Below the pieces are notes generated by a model. It saw only the letters and a program-made list of their open reading frames with translations. It had not been told where the DNA came from and searched no databases. From the NCBI GenBank assembly GCA_905214735.1, contig CAJMNI010000007.1:22783-86782 (forward strand): a stretch of DNA of 64,000 bases. Reading direction: 5' to 3'. Source of the DNA: an uncultured bacterium. GTDB taxonomy: Bacteria; Bacteroidota; Bacteroidia; Bacteroidales; Muribaculaceae. Made by a program: the position numbers and the translations under genes. Below are positions 16,833-25,762 of the stretch, piece after piece; the stretch's first letter is position 1; every line of letters starts with the position of its first letter.

Positions 16833-17708
16833 ATGTCGGAGGAAGCAAAAGAGAAGATATTGGAGGAACCCCGGGTTTCGCAGCAGGAGGCGGGTGGCGG
16901 CGACACTGAAAAGCTCAGCGGCGCCGAGCTCGTGAATCCCTACCGCGAAGGGGAACACAAGGCCGTGCAGGTTGAGGAGATGTTCGATTCCATCGCCCCG
17001 GCCTACGACTTCATGAACACTGCGATGAGTTTCGGGCTTCACCGCCATTGGCGCAACAAAGCCCTGTCGGCGGCATCGGCCGTGATGGCAAGGCTTCAGG
17101 ATCGCGATCGCGGATATGGCGCCGGCCTCTCGATCCTTGACATAGCCACCGGCACCGGCGACGTGGCCTTTGAACTCCACCGCCGGTTTCCCTACGCCCG
17201 GATTCTCGGCGTCGATCTTTCCGCCGGCATGCTGAAAATCGCCGGAGAAAAGCTGGAAAAAGCCGATGAAAGCGCGAAAAAGCATATCAGTTTCGAGCAG
17301 GGCGACTCGCTCGACCTGAAGCTGGCCGACGCCTCGTTTGACCTGATCACCGTTGCCTATGGCGTGCGCAATTTCGAGCATCTGCTGCAAGGACTCCGGG
17401 AGATGCGCCGCGTTCTGAAACCCGACGGTCTCCTTTGCGTGATTGAGCTTTCCGAACCGGAAGGTAACATGACGCGGGCCGGGTATCGGCTCTATTCGCG
17501 CTATCTGATTCCGGCGATGGGGCAGATCGTGTCGGGAGATTCACGGGCCTACCGCTATCTTCCCGAGAGCATAGCCGCCGCTCCGCAGCGCGACAAGATG
17601 GTAGATCTTATGATAGAGGCCGGGTTTGGCAAGGCAGCCTGGCGCTCGCTTACATTCGGCGCCGTCACTTATTACCTGGCAGTTCCCGGTGCCCAAAGCA
17701 TAGACTGA
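16833..17708 (+). CDS. menG: Demethylmenaquinone methyltransferase
   Basis: Methylates demethylmenaquinone with S-adenosylmethionine, the last step of menaquinone synthesis; also called UbiE. The core starts near residue 46 with VEEMFDSIAPAYDFMNTAMSF cut here to its motif FDSIAPAYDFMN, followed by motif I ILDIATGTGDVAFEL (about 108-122) and the UbiE signature NFEHLLQGLREMRRVLKPDG. It is longer than usual (291 residues) owing to a charged 45-residue N-terminal extension and a short insertion between the first helix and motif I. Menaquinone fits an anaerobic Bacteroidales with fumarate respiration. Spacing to the gene before is four bases. Confidence 0.93.
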   Translation: MSEEAKEKILEEPRVSQQEAGGGDTEKLSGAELVNPYREGEHKAVQVEEMFDSIAPAYDFMNTAMSFGLHRHWRNKALSAASAVMARLQDRDRGYGAGLSILDIATGTGDVAFELHRRFPYARILGVDLSAGMLKIAGEKLEKADESAKKHISFEQGDSLDLKLADASFDLITVAYGVRNFEHLLQGLREMRRVLKPDGLLCVIELSEPEGNMTRAGYRLYSRYLIPAMGQIVSGDSRAYRYLPESIAAAPQRDKMVDLMIEAGFGKAAWRSLTFGAVTYYLAVPGAQSID

Positions 17709-17745
17709 GTCCGGGGAGAAGCCCGGCGTGAAAGAACCAGATGAT

Positions 17746-18984
17746 ATGAACCGCAAGGATTTTGAGATAATGGCTCCCGTGGGGAGCCGGGAATCGCTGG
17801 CCGCCGCCATAGCCGCCGGCGCCGACGCCGTCTATTTCGGAATAGAGGGCCTCAACATGCGCTCCCGTTCGAGCGCCAATTTCACCGCCGACGACATGGA
17901 AGAGATCGTCGGAATCTGCGATCAACACGGGGTAAAGACATATCTGACGGTCAACACCGTGATCTATGATTCCGACATGGATCTGATGCGCGAGATCATC
18001 GACCGCGCCCACGCCGCCGGCATATCCGCCATCATCGCCTCCGACATGGCGGCGATCCTCTATGCCCGCAAGATCGGGCAGGAGGTGCATATCTCGACCC
18101 AGGTCAACGTGACCAACACCGAAGCCGTGAAATATTACTCTCAGTTTGCCGACGTGATGGTGCTCGCCCGCGAGCTCAACATGGAGCAGGTCGGAGAAAT
18201 CCACCGCAATATTGAGAGCGAGGGGATTAAAGGCCCAGGCGGCAAGCCGGTGCGTCTTGAGATGTTCTGCCACGGGGCGCTCTGCATGGCCGTGAGCGGG
18301 AAATGCTATCTCTCTCTGCATGAGATGAATTCCAGCGCCAACCGGGGAGCCTGCAATCAGATTTGCCGCCGCTCCTATATCGTCACCGACAAAGAGACCG
18401 GCGATGAACTGGCTGTGGAAAATCAATATATCATGTCGCCCAAGGACCTGAAAACCATTCATTTCCTCAACAAGATGGTTGATGCCGGAGTGAGGGTGTT
18501 CAAAATCGAGGGACGCGCCCGCGGACCTGAATATGTGGCCGAGACAGTCGGTTGCTACAGCGAAGCCTTGCAGGCGATATGCGACGGCAGTTACAGTCAG
18601 GAGCTTGTCGAGAAATGGGATGCCCGACTCTCGAAGGTGTTCAACCGTGGATTCTGGAACGGCTATTACCTTGGACAACGACTCGGTGAATGGAGCTCGA
18701 AATATGGTTCGTCGTCGACGAGGGTGAAAGTCTATGCCGCCAAGGCAATTAGGCATTTCGGCAAGATAGGGGTAGGGGAATTTTTCATGGAGGCCGGCGA
18801 ACTGCATGTCGGCGACGAGGTGGTGGTGACCGGCCCGACCACGGGAGCGCTCATCTTCACAGTAAAAGAGCTGAGAGTCGACCTCAAGCCGGTGGAATCG
18901 GTGAAAAAAGGGGATCTCTTCTCCATGCCGGTGCCCGAGAAGGTGCGTCCCTCCGACAAACTCTATTATTGGAAAAAGAAATAA
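17746..18984 (+). CDS. Peptidase U32-family protein (tRNA hydroxylation protein TrhP/YegQ type)
   Basis: A 412-residue member of the U32 family. The opening MNRKDFEIMAPVGSRESL is the TIM-barrel start; the four conserved cysteines are present in MFCHGALCMAVSGKC and RGACNQICRRSY (about residues 175-215), and the C-terminal beta-barrel lies after residue 330. E. coli relatives TrhP (YegQ) and RlhA act in RNA hydroxylation, with a prephenate-derived reaction for tRNA uridine-34; older names call them collagenases. A GTG at 17728 could add six residues, but the ATG at 17746 matches the family start. The next gene begins only one base after the stop. Confidence 0.88.
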   Translation: MNRKDFEIMAPVGSRESLAAAIAAGADAVYFGIEGLNMRSRSSANFTADDMEEIVGICDQHGVKTYLTVNTVIYDSDMDLMREIIDRAHAAGISAIIASDMAAILYARKIGQEVHISTQVNVTNTEAVKYYSQFADVMVLARELNMEQVGEIHRNIESEGIKGPGGKPVRLEMFCHGALCMAVSGKCYLSLHEMNSSANRGACNQICRRSYIVTDKETGDELAVENQYIMSPKDLKTIHFLNKMVDAGVRVFKIEGRARGPEYVAETVGCYSEALQAICDGSYSQELVEKWDARLSKVFNRGFWNGYYLGQRLGEWSSKYGSSSTRVKVYAAKAIRHFGKIGVGEFFMEAGELHVGDEVVVTGPTTGALIFTVKELRVDLKPVESVKKGDLFSMPVPEKVRPSDKLYYWKKK

Positions 18985-18985
18985 A

Positions 18986-19603
18986 ATGGGAAACCAAAAA
19001 GATAAGAAGCAGCAGGTGGTCTATCTGCACGGCCTGCAGTCGTCGGGGCAGAGCACCACGGCGCAGCGACTCCGCCGCACCCTGCCGAAACATGAAGTGA
19101 TCTCGCCAGATCTGGCCGTGCAGCCCGACGTGGCGCTGTCGCAGCTTCGGAAACTCGCCACGACCCTGCGTCCCGACGCCATAATCGTCGGCACCTCGAT
19201 GGGTGGATTCTTCGCCCAGCTTTTCAGAGGATTCAACCGGATTCTGATCAATCCGTCGTTTCATGTGAGCCGAAAGCTCGCCGAGAAAGAGGGGGAGCGT
19301 CTTCCCTTCCACAATCCGCGTCTCGACGGCCTGAAAGATTTCGAGGTCAATAAGAAGCTCATCAGAAAATACGAACAGACCGAGGCAAAGCAATGGGACA
19401 AAAAGTTCGGAATCATCGGGAAAAATCCCGATTCCGACGGGCAGGTTCAGGCCTTCTTCGGCACGCTCGACGAGGTTGTCAATGGCAAACCGGAATATCT
19501 CGAGCATTACGGGAAATTCACCGATTTCGAAGGTGGTCACCGGCTCGATCCCAACACCACGATCACACTGATCGTCCCGGCCATCCTCGAGCTCGGCTCG
19601 TGA
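18986..19603 (+). CDS. YqiA/UPF0227-like alpha/beta-hydrolase esterase
   Basis: A small (205-residue) alpha/beta hydrolase: first strand and oxyanion loop VVYLHGLQSSGQS near residue 11, nucleophile Ser in GTSMGGFFA (about residue 71), a downstream Asp in FGTLDEV, and catalytic His in EGGHRL near residue 188. The layout matches YqiA-type esterases, which cleave short acyl esters in vitro; the native substrate is not known. It overlaps closely with the U32 gene, suggesting translation coupling. The start at 18986 gives a short basic leader (MGNQKDKKQQ) before the first strand. Confidence 0.8.
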   Translation: MGNQKDKKQQVVYLHGLQSSGQSTTAQRLRRTLPKHEVISPDLAVQPDVALSQLRKLATTLRPDAIIVGTSMGGFFAQLFRGFNRILINPSFHVSRKLAEKEGERLPFHNPRLDGLKDFEVNKKLIRKYEQTEAKQWDKKFGIIGKNPDSDGQVQAFFGTLDEVVNGKPEYLEHYGKFTDFEGGHRLDPNTTITLIVPAILELGS

Positions 19604-19658
19604 AGCTGCGAAAAAGTCAATTAAAGAAACTACATAACAAATTCATAGATCTACACGT

Positions 19659-21719
19659 GTGAAAAAGATAAGAATTACGCGTATAATCGCCGGCACTTTG
19701 ACAGCTGCGGCGCTTTTCACGGCCGTTCCGGCAGGGGCGGAACCGGTGTCACCGGAAGAAGCCCTTTCGCTCGCTCTCGGCGCCGCGCCTCAGAAGGTCC
19801 GCGGCAAAAAGGCATCATTCCGACTCGTCAAGGCCGACTCCGTCGCCAATCTTCCCACGGTCTATCTCTTCAGCCGCGAAGGGGCGGAGGGTTTCCTCCT
19901 GGCATCGGCCGACGACCGGGCCACGCCGCTTCTCGGCTATAGCGCCGAGGGAAATCTGACGGCAACCGACGGTTCGCTCGCTCCCTCGATGGAGTATTGG
20001 ATGGATTTCCTCAGCCGTCGCATCGGCGAAGCCCGCAAGTCGGAAGGGCGCCGCGAGATTCCCAAGAAGTCGCGTCCCTACCGCGAGCCGATCTCTCCGC
20101 TCGTGTCCACCCACTGGAATCAGGACATGCCCTATAATTATTATTGCCCCAAGAAAAACCAGCAGGAGACTTACACCGGTTGCGTGGCGACTTCGATGGC
20201 GCAGGTGCTGAAATATCACAACTGGCCCGAAGATCATGGCGAGGGCTCGATCGACTACAACTGGGACGGCCGCACTCTGCAGGCCAATTTTGCGAAAATG
20301 AGCTTCAAGTGGGACCAGATGCTCGACAGTTATGAAGGGAGCTACACCAACGACCAGCGCAACGCTGTCGCCCAGCTCATGCTCGCCTGCGGATATTCCG
20401 TGCAGATGAATTACGGCACCAGCGGCAGCGGCGCCATAAGCGCCCGCGTGGCCAATGCCCTCGGCAAATATTTCAGATATGACAAGCAACTCCATTACTA
20501 TCAGCGCAGCTGTTACCAGCTCATAGACTGGGAAAACCTGATTTACGAGACGCTTCAGAAAGACGGCCCGGTGATCTACGACGGCCAGAGCTATCAGGGC
20601 GGCCACTCCTTCGTTTGCGACGGTTATGACAAAGACGGCTATTTCCACATCAACTGGGGCTGGGGAGGCGTCAGCGACGGCTACTTCCTGCTCGACGCCC
20701 TCGATCCTTACCAGCAGGGTATAGGCGGATCGCTCTCCAACTCAGGCTTCGACTTCTCGCAGGGTGCTGTGGTAGGAATCCGCCCCGACCGCACGGGAAA
20801 TTCCCAATGGACCGAAGCCCTCTTCACCGACGGTCTATACCTCACTCTCCAGAATGACGGCACCATAATGGAAAACGGCGCAATCTACAATATGGGGCCG
20901 GCCGATTTCACCAATCCGGTGATAGGCCTTCGTTTCACGTCGGCCGACGGAGAGAAATATTACTCTTTTGCCCGCGCGGATGAGATCCTGCTGCTGCAAT
21001 ATTTCCAGAATGTAGACTTCACAGTCCCCGCCGATATGCCGGCCGGGCGCTACACCGTCGACGGAGTCTATGGTAAGCTGAATGCCGAAGGAGGCATCGA
21101 CGAAGAGGATCTGAAAGATCTTCCCTGCAGCGTTTGCGCCGCCGACGAATGGATCTACGACAGCAGTTCTTCCACGCCTACGCTCGTGAAAGTGGAACCG
21201 GCTTATCCGGTGTTCAGCGACTATTCCTTCCCCTCTAAAGTCTCCTTCACCGATCCGTTCAAAGTCAGCGGTACGCTTACGAGCACCGACGACAAGCCCT
21301 GGTTCAGCGAGCTGACCGTGCTTTTCGCCAACACCCAGTTTACCGACGTCAACGCAGTGTCGCTCAATTATGCAATCGACGTCCCTGCCGGAGGATCGGT
21401 TCCCTTCAATGTGGAGACCTCCATTGCCGCTACGGCCCAGGGATTCACAGGCGGAGAATGTCTTGCATGCCTTGCAGCCGAGACATTTGACGGCTATATT
21501 CCGCTTCATGACCCGGTGAGCGTCATAGTAGGCACCACCAGCGGCGTATCCTACATCGCTGCGGAGGCTCCGTCGCAGAGCGACGCCCGCGAATACTTCA
21601 CCCTCACGGGAGTGCGCGTGGCCTCAGCCGAGGCAGGCGAGCCCGATCCCGCGCTTCCGGCCGGAATCTATATCGTGAAGGGGGCCGGCAAGACTGCGAA
21701 GGTAGTGATTAGTGAATAG
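19659..21719 (+). CDS. Secreted C10-family cysteine protease (streptopain/interpain type)
   Basis: A 686-residue exported protease. It starts at GTG (MKKIRITRII) with a signal peptide cut near residue 27 (PAGAEPV), then a Spi-like inhibitory propeptide (about 28-135), then the C10 core with nucleophile Cys175 in TGCVATSMAQVLKYHNWP and catalytic His316 in GGHSFVCDGY, followed by FHINWGWGG. A beta-sandwich region follows, and the last 40 residues (ALPAGIYIVKGAGKTAKVVI) look like a type A T9SS sorting domain. It likely degrades host or dietary proteins outside the cell. Relatives include SpeB and interpain A. It is a single gene between an esterase and aspC. Confidence 0.92.
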   Translation: MKKIRITRIIAGTLTAAALFTAVPAGAEPVSPEEALSLALGAAPQKVRGKKASFRLVKADSVANLPTVYLFSREGAEGFLLASADDRATPLLGYSAEGNLTATDGSLAPSMEYWMDFLSRRIGEARKSEGRREIPKKSRPYREPISPLVSTHWNQDMPYNYYCPKKNQQETYTGCVATSMAQVLKYHNWPEDHGEGSIDYNWDGRTLQANFAKMSFKWDQMLDSYEGSYTNDQRNAVAQLMLACGYSVQMNYGTSGSGAISARVANALGKYFRYDKQLHYYQRSCYQLIDWENLIYETLQKDGPVIYDGQSYQGGHSFVCDGYDKDGYFHINWGWGGVSDGYFLLDALDPYQQGIGGSLSNSGFDFSQGAVVGIRPDRTGNSQWTEALFTDGLYLTLQNDGTIMENGAIYNMGPADFTNPVIGLRFTSADGEKYYSFARADEILLLQYFQNVDFTVPADMPAGRYTVDGVYGKLNAEGGIDEEDLKDLPCSVCAADEWIYDSSSSTPTLVKVEPAYPVFSDYSFPSKVSFTDPFKVSGTLTSTDDKPWFSELTVLFANTQFTDVNAVSLNYAIDVPAGGSVPFNVETSIAATAQGFTGGECLACLAAETFDGYIPLHDPVSVIVGTTSGVSYIAAEAPSQSDAREYFTLTGVRVASAEAGEPDPALPAGIYIVKGAGKTAKVVISE

Positions 21720-21742
21720 TGAGTATTGAAGTCGGCGATATT

Positions 21743-21774
21743 TTTGCCGGATCGGAAATAAATGCTTATATTTG
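21743..21774 (+). promoter_or_regulatory. Promoter of the aminotransferase gene
   Basis: TTTG (21743-21746), 20 bases, TATATTTG (21767-21774) is an exact match to the Bacteroidetes promoter form. It lies 35 bases before the ATG at 21809 and rules out the in-frame start at 21719. Confidence 0.8.
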
Positions 21775-21808
21775 TGGAATAATCAAAAAAAAACTTCAAA
21801 TCTTCATC

Positions 21809-23002
21809 ATGAATCACATTTCTCAGAGAGTGGAGAACCTCGCAGCGTCGGCGACGCTTGCGATGCTCCAGAAGACCAACGAGCTCCGGGCGGCCGGCGT
21901 AGACGTCATCGGCATGTCGGCCGGAGAGCCTGACTTCAACACCCCCGATTTCATAAAGGAGGCGGCCAAGCGCGCCATCGACGAGAACTACTCGCGCTAT
22001 ACTCCGGTTGCGGGTTATCTGTCGCTGCGCAAGGCAGTCTGCGACAAGCTCAAGAGAGAGAACGGCCTCGAGTATACGCCCGATCAGATCGTGGTGGGCA
22101 ACGGCGCCAAGCAGGAACTCTGCAACGCCCTTCTCGCCCTGGTCAATCCCGGCGACGAGGTGATCATCCCGGTACCGGCCTGGGTGAGCTATGTCGAGAT
22201 GGTGAAGCTCGCCGAAGGGAAGCCCGTCACGGTCGAGACTCTGCCCGAGAACGATTTCAAGATCACGCCCGAGCAGCTTCGCGCCGCCATCACCGGCAAG
22301 AGCCGCGTGCTCATGCTCAACTCCCCCTGCAATCCGTCGGGTTGCGTCTATAGCGCCGAAGAGCTCGAAGCCCTCGCCGCAGTGCTTCGCGAATATCCCG
22401 AAATCATCGTGCTTTCCGATGAAATCTACGAGCATATCAACTTCGTCGGAAACGTGACGAGCATCGCCACTTTCCCCGGGATGATCGAGCGCACCGTAGT
22501 GATCAACGGCGTGTCGAAAGCTTACGCCATGACAGGCTGGCGCATCGGCTATATGGCCGCTCCGACAGCCATAGCCAAGGCCGTAACGAAGCTTCAGGGA
22601 CAATACACATCGGGCGCATCCTCGATAGCCCAGAAAGCCGCCGAGGCCGCCTATACAGGCCCGCAGCAGTGTCTCGAAGAGATGAACGCCGCTTTCCGCC
22701 GCCGCAGCGAGCTGATATATGACCTCGCCCTCACGATACCCGGCTGGGAAACGCGCCGTCCGCAGGGAGCCTTCTATCTCTTCCCCTCGGTGAAGAAACT
22801 GATCGGCAAGCGTTTCGGCGACCGCGAAATCAAATCGAGCGGCGACTATGTGATGTATCTGCTCGAAGAGGCCCACGTGGCCTGCGTCGACGGCGCCGCC
22901 TTCTGCGCTCCCGGCTTCATGCGCCTCTCCTACGCCACCTCCGACGACAACATCCGCGAGGCAATGCGCCGCATCAAGGAGGCTACCGAAAAACTTTCAT
23001 GA
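21809..23002 (+). CDS. aspC: Aspartate aminotransferase (class I, subgroup Ib)
   Basis: A PLP enzyme that exchanges amino groups between aspartate and 2-oxoglutarate. The 397-residue protein has the N-terminal substrate arm (SQRVENLAASATLAM), GMSAGEPDFNTP, the NSPCNPSGCVY Asn for PLP, LSDEIYEHI (Asp/Tyr contacts), the PLP lysine in NGVSKAYAMTGWRIGY, and FMRLSYATS near the C-terminus with the substrate-binding Arg. This is the family found in Bacteroidetes and Thermus. Start at 21809 follows a perfect promoter and matches homologues (MNHISQRVENL). It is probably transcribed alone. Confidence 0.93.
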   Translation: MNHISQRVENLAASATLAMLQKTNELRAAGVDVIGMSAGEPDFNTPDFIKEAAKRAIDENYSRYTPVAGYLSLRKAVCDKLKRENGLEYTPDQIVVGNGAKQELCNALLALVNPGDEVIIPVPAWVSYVEMVKLAEGKPVTVETLPENDFKITPEQLRAAITGKSRVLMLNSPCNPSGCVYSAEELEALAAVLREYPEIIVLSDEIYEHINFVGNVTSIATFPGMIERTVVINGVSKAYAMTGWRIGYMAAPTAIAKAVTKLQGQYTSGASSIAQKAAEAAYTGPQQCLEEMNAAFRRRSELIYDLALTIPGWETRRPQGAFYLFPSVKKLIGKRFGDREIKSSGDYVMYLLEEAHVACVDGAAFCAPGFMRLSYATSDDNIREAMRRIKEATEKLS

Positions 23003-23044
23003 TCAATATATGTTTTGATCGAGTTAATATTATTGTTTCAGACG

Positions 23045-23072
23045 GGCCGTCGCGGATCATTTCCGCGGCGGC
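23045..23072 (+). terminator. Hairpin after aspC (weak terminator)
   Basis: CCGTCGCGG and CCGCGGCGG form a 9-bp stem with one G-U pair around ATCATTT. A T-rich stretch (TTTAATTTTT) begins about 13 bases later, so termination is possible but not certain. Confidence 0.4.
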
Positions 23073-23123
23073 TCGTTCCGGTTTAATTTTTGTTAACTGT
23101 GCTGATATGTGGCGAAAATTGAT

Positions 23124-23131
23124 TACATTTG
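23124..23131 (+). promoter_or_regulatory. -7 element (TACATTTG) upstream of parA
   Basis: TACATTTG fits TAnnTTTG. It lies 118 bases before the parA ATG; no good -33 TTTG is found at the usual distance (the nearest is 31 bases upstream). It leaves a leader of about 110 bases with GC-rich hairpins. Confidence 0.45.
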
Positions 23132-23248
23132 CAAATTAAAACAGACGGCTTCCGCAAAAGGCCGAAAAATTACCCTATAATGACGGCGGAAATACTTCCG
23201 CGGCAGCGGAATGGGGTCCGGCCGAAAGGAGGAACGCATCGATAGCCA

Positions 23249-24028
23249 ATGGGAAAAATCATAGCAATAGCGAATCAGAAAGGAGGCGTGGGCAAGACGA
23301 CCACGTCGTTCAATCTCGGAGCGTGTCTGGCTCAGAGCGGGAAGAAAGTTCTCGTGATCGACGCCGACCCGCAGGCCAACTGCACGTCGGGCCTCGGCAT
23401 GGAGCCGGGCGACGGCGACGCAACGATCTATGAATGCCTGATCGACTCCTATCCGGCAGCCGACGCCGTGATGCAGACGCAGGTCAAGAAGCTCGACATC
23501 ATCTGCTCGCGCATCGACCTTGTCGGCGCCGAAGTCGAGCTGATGAACAAACCCGACCGCGAGCACAGGCTCTCGAAGATAGTGCAGCAGGTGGCCGGGA
23601 ATTACGACTATGTTCTCATCGACTGCTCCCCATCGCTCGGCCTGATCACGGTCAACGCCCTTACAGCCGCCGACTCGGTGCTCATCCCGGTGCAGGCTGA
23701 ATATTTCGCGCTCGAGGGAATCGCCCAGCTGCTCAACACGATCCGCATCATCAAGAGCCGCCTGAAGCCGACGCTCGAGATCGAAGGGTTTGTGCTCACT
23801 ATGTATGACGCCCGTCTGCGCCTCGCCAACCAAATATATGAAGAGCTGAAGGGGCATTTCGGCGACATGGTCTTCACCACAGTGATTCCGCGCAACATCA
23901 AACTTTCAGAATCGCCGAGCCACGGTCTGCCCGTGATCTTATACGATCCCGACTCGCGCGGCGCCATCGCCTATACCCAGCTTGCCCGCGAGCTCAAGGC
24001 CCGCAACCGGGCCAAGGCAAAAGGATAA
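23249..24028 (+). CDS. parA: Chromosome-partitioning ATPase ParA (Soj)
   Basis: A deviant Walker-type ATPase that binds DNA nonspecifically and moves ParB-origin complexes. The 259-residue protein is the short chromosomal type without an N-terminal DNA-binding domain: P-loop KGGVGKTT at 11-18 with signature Lys11, VIDADPQAN (37-44), and YVLIDCSPSLGLITVNAL for switch II. It is 33 bases ahead of parB, the universal order. The replication origin region is often close to this pair in other bacteria, but no dnaA or parS is visible in the window. Confidence 0.97.
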   Translation: MGKIIAIANQKGGVGKTTTSFNLGACLAQSGKKVLVIDADPQANCTSGLGMEPGDGDATIYECLIDSYPAADAVMQTQVKKLDIICSRIDLVGAEVELMNKPDREHRLSKIVQQVAGNYDYVLIDCSPSLGLITVNALTAADSVLIPVQAEYFALEGIAQLLNTIRIIKSRLKPTLEIEGFVLTMYDARLRLANQIYEELKGHFGDMVFTTVIPRNIKLSESPSHGLPVILYDPDSRGAIAYTQLARELKARNRAKAKG

Positions 24029-24061
24029 ACCAACCCTCCGCTCCCCGACAACCCAACCGCA

Positions 24062-24937
24062 ATGACAACACCCCTCAAAAGAAAAGCCCTCGGACGCGGC
24101 CTCGACTCGCTGATACGCACCGATGAAGTGCGTACCGACGGATCGACAGCCATCTCCGAGATAGAAATAAGCAGGATAGTTCCGAATCCCGACCAGCCGC
24201 GGCGCACGTTCGACGACGACAGCCTCGAAGAGCTCGCCGCCTCGATCAGGGAGCTCGGCATCGTGCAGCCGCTCACTCTGCGCCTCGCCTCCGACGGTAA
24301 TTACCAGATCATAGCCGGCGAACGCCGCTGGAGAGCCGCAAGCCGCGCCGGGCTGACGAGCGTGCCCGCCTACGTGCGCCTCGCCTCCGACTCGGAAATG
24401 ACCGAAATGGCCCTGATAGAGAACATCCAGCGCGAAGACCTCAACTCGATAGAGGTCGCGCTCGGGTTCAAGCAGCTCATCGACAAATACAGCCTCACCC
24501 AGGAGCGTCTCTCCGAGCGCCTCGGCAAAAACCGCGCAACCATCGCCAACCATCTGCGCCTGCTCAAGCTTCCCGCAGAGATCCAGCTCGGCCTGCGCGA
24601 CCGCCGCATCGACATGGGCCACGCCCGGGCAATCCTCGCTGTGGCCGACCCCAAGGAGCAGCTGCGCCTTTACAAACGCACACTCAAAGAGGGACTCTCG
24701 GTGCGCGCCGTCGAGAAACTCGCCCGCGAGATAGCTTCCAAAAGCGACGCCCCCGGAAAATCGCGCGGCGCAGCCCCTTCCCCCGAATATGAGGCATTCG
24801 CTCAAAACCTCTCACGCCGCTTTTCCGCCCCCGTGAAATTCTCCCGGGGCGAAAACGGAAAAGGAACGATCACGTTCCGCTTTTCCAACGACGACGAACT
24901 TCACAACCTGATCAAAACATTCGACAGCCTGCAATGA
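24062..24937 (+). CDS. parB: Chromosome-partitioning protein ParB
   Basis: Binds parS and spreads as a CTP-dependent clamp. The 291-residue protein has the N-terminal ParA-contact box (LGRGLDSLI, 10-18), the CTP-binding motifs including GERRWRAA (86-93) and ENIQRE (120-125), a helix-turn-helix DNA-binding domain (about 143-170: LTQERLSERLGKNRATIANH), and a C-terminal dimerisation segment. The stop codon overlaps the start of the next gene by four bases (ATGA), so translation is likely coupled. No perfect parS was seen in the window. Confidence 0.97.
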   Translation: MTTPLKRKALGRGLDSLIRTDEVRTDGSTAISEIEISRIVPNPDQPRRTFDDDSLEELAASIRELGIVQPLTLRLASDGNYQIIAGERRWRAASRAGLTSVPAYVRLASDSEMTEMALIENIQREDLNSIEVALGFKQLIDKYSLTQERLSERLGKNRATIANHLRLLKLPAEIQLGLRDRRIDMGHARAILAVADPKEQLRLYKRTLKEGLSVRAVEKLAREIASKSDAPGKSRGAAPSPEYEAFAQNLSRRFSAPVKFSRGENGKGTITFRFSNDDELHNLIKTFDSLQ

Positions 24938-25752
24938 CACCGATATCGAGACATAACGGCGAAAGCGGCCTGAAGACCACCGTGGCGGAGAAAATCCTGC
25001 TGACGGTGATCTGCCTGTTGCTCTCGATTCCCGCGGAATATGCGAGGGGTGTCGTGGCGCCGCTGCCGGCCGCCCGGCAAACGCCTCAGGCCCCGCAGGA
25101 TTCCACCGTCTATCTCGATGCCAAAATAGTAGTGCCGGAACCAACGGCCGCCGGTGCCGACGCTTCGGCAGCCGACTCCTCCGCAGCCACCGACTCGATA
25201 CCTCCCACAGAAGTCACCGCCGACGATTATCCCTACGGCCTCGACGGAAAGATTCCCTTCAATCCCTCGCCGACACGCGCAGTGTGGCTCTCAGCTCTTC
25301 TGCCCGGCCTCGGCCAGATCTACAACCGCCGCTATTGGAAGCTCCCGATCGTGATCGGCGGTTTCATGGGACTCGGCTACGCCTTCCAGTGGAACAACAA
25401 CCAATACCAGGATTATCTCCAGGGATACAGGGACCTGCTCGACAACGACCCCGACTCCAAAAGCTATATGGATTTCTTCCCGCCGACGGTGTCGGAATCG
25501 GATCTCGACCGCAACTGGGTGACACAGACGTTCAAGAGCCGCAAGGATTATTACCGGCGCTATCGCGATCTCTGCGTCATCGGGCTCGTGGCGCTCTATG
25601 TGCTTTGCATGGTCGACGCCTATGTCGACGCATCTATGGCGCATTTCGACATCTCTCCCGACCTATCCCTCGACTGGGCCCCGACCATGATGCGGCAGCC
25701 CGGAGGCAACGGCAAACCGGCCTTCGGACTCAACTGGGCTCTCACCTTTTAA
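24934..25752 (+). CDS. DUF5683-domain membrane protein
   Basis: A 272-residue protein with an N-terminal signal/anchor helix (about residues 20-38), a low-complexity Ala/Pro/Asp region to about 95, and then the DUF5683 core: WLSALLPGLGQIYNRRYWKLP at residues 111-131 (split here as ALLPGLGQIYNRRYWK), a membrane helix, and a second one near 205-220 (LVALYVLCMVDAYVDA). Function is unknown. In Bacteroidetes this family regularly follows parB, as it does here with a four-base overlap, and it precedes a lytic transglycosylase, suggesting a link between chromosome segregation and envelope. Confidence 0.85.
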   Translation: MTPISRHNGESGLKTTVAEKILLTVICLLLSIPAEYARGVVAPLPAARQTPQAPQDSTVYLDAKIVVPEPTAAGADASAADSSAATDSIPPTEVTADDYPYGLDGKIPFNPSPTRAVWLSALLPGLGQIYNRRYWKLPIVIGGFMGLGYAFQWNNNQYQDYLQGYRDLLDNDPDSKSYMDFFPPTVSESDLDRNWVTQTFKSRKDYYRRYRDLCVIGLVALYVLCMVDAYVDASMAHFDISPDLSLDWAPTMMRQPGGNGKPAFGLNWALTF

Positions 25753-25762
25753 AACAACAGCA

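Noticed and set aside
19653..19660. ACACGTGT palindrome as a parS site
   Set aside because: Only the central eight bases look like parS; flanks do not match the 14-16 base palindrome, and it overlaps the C10 protease start.
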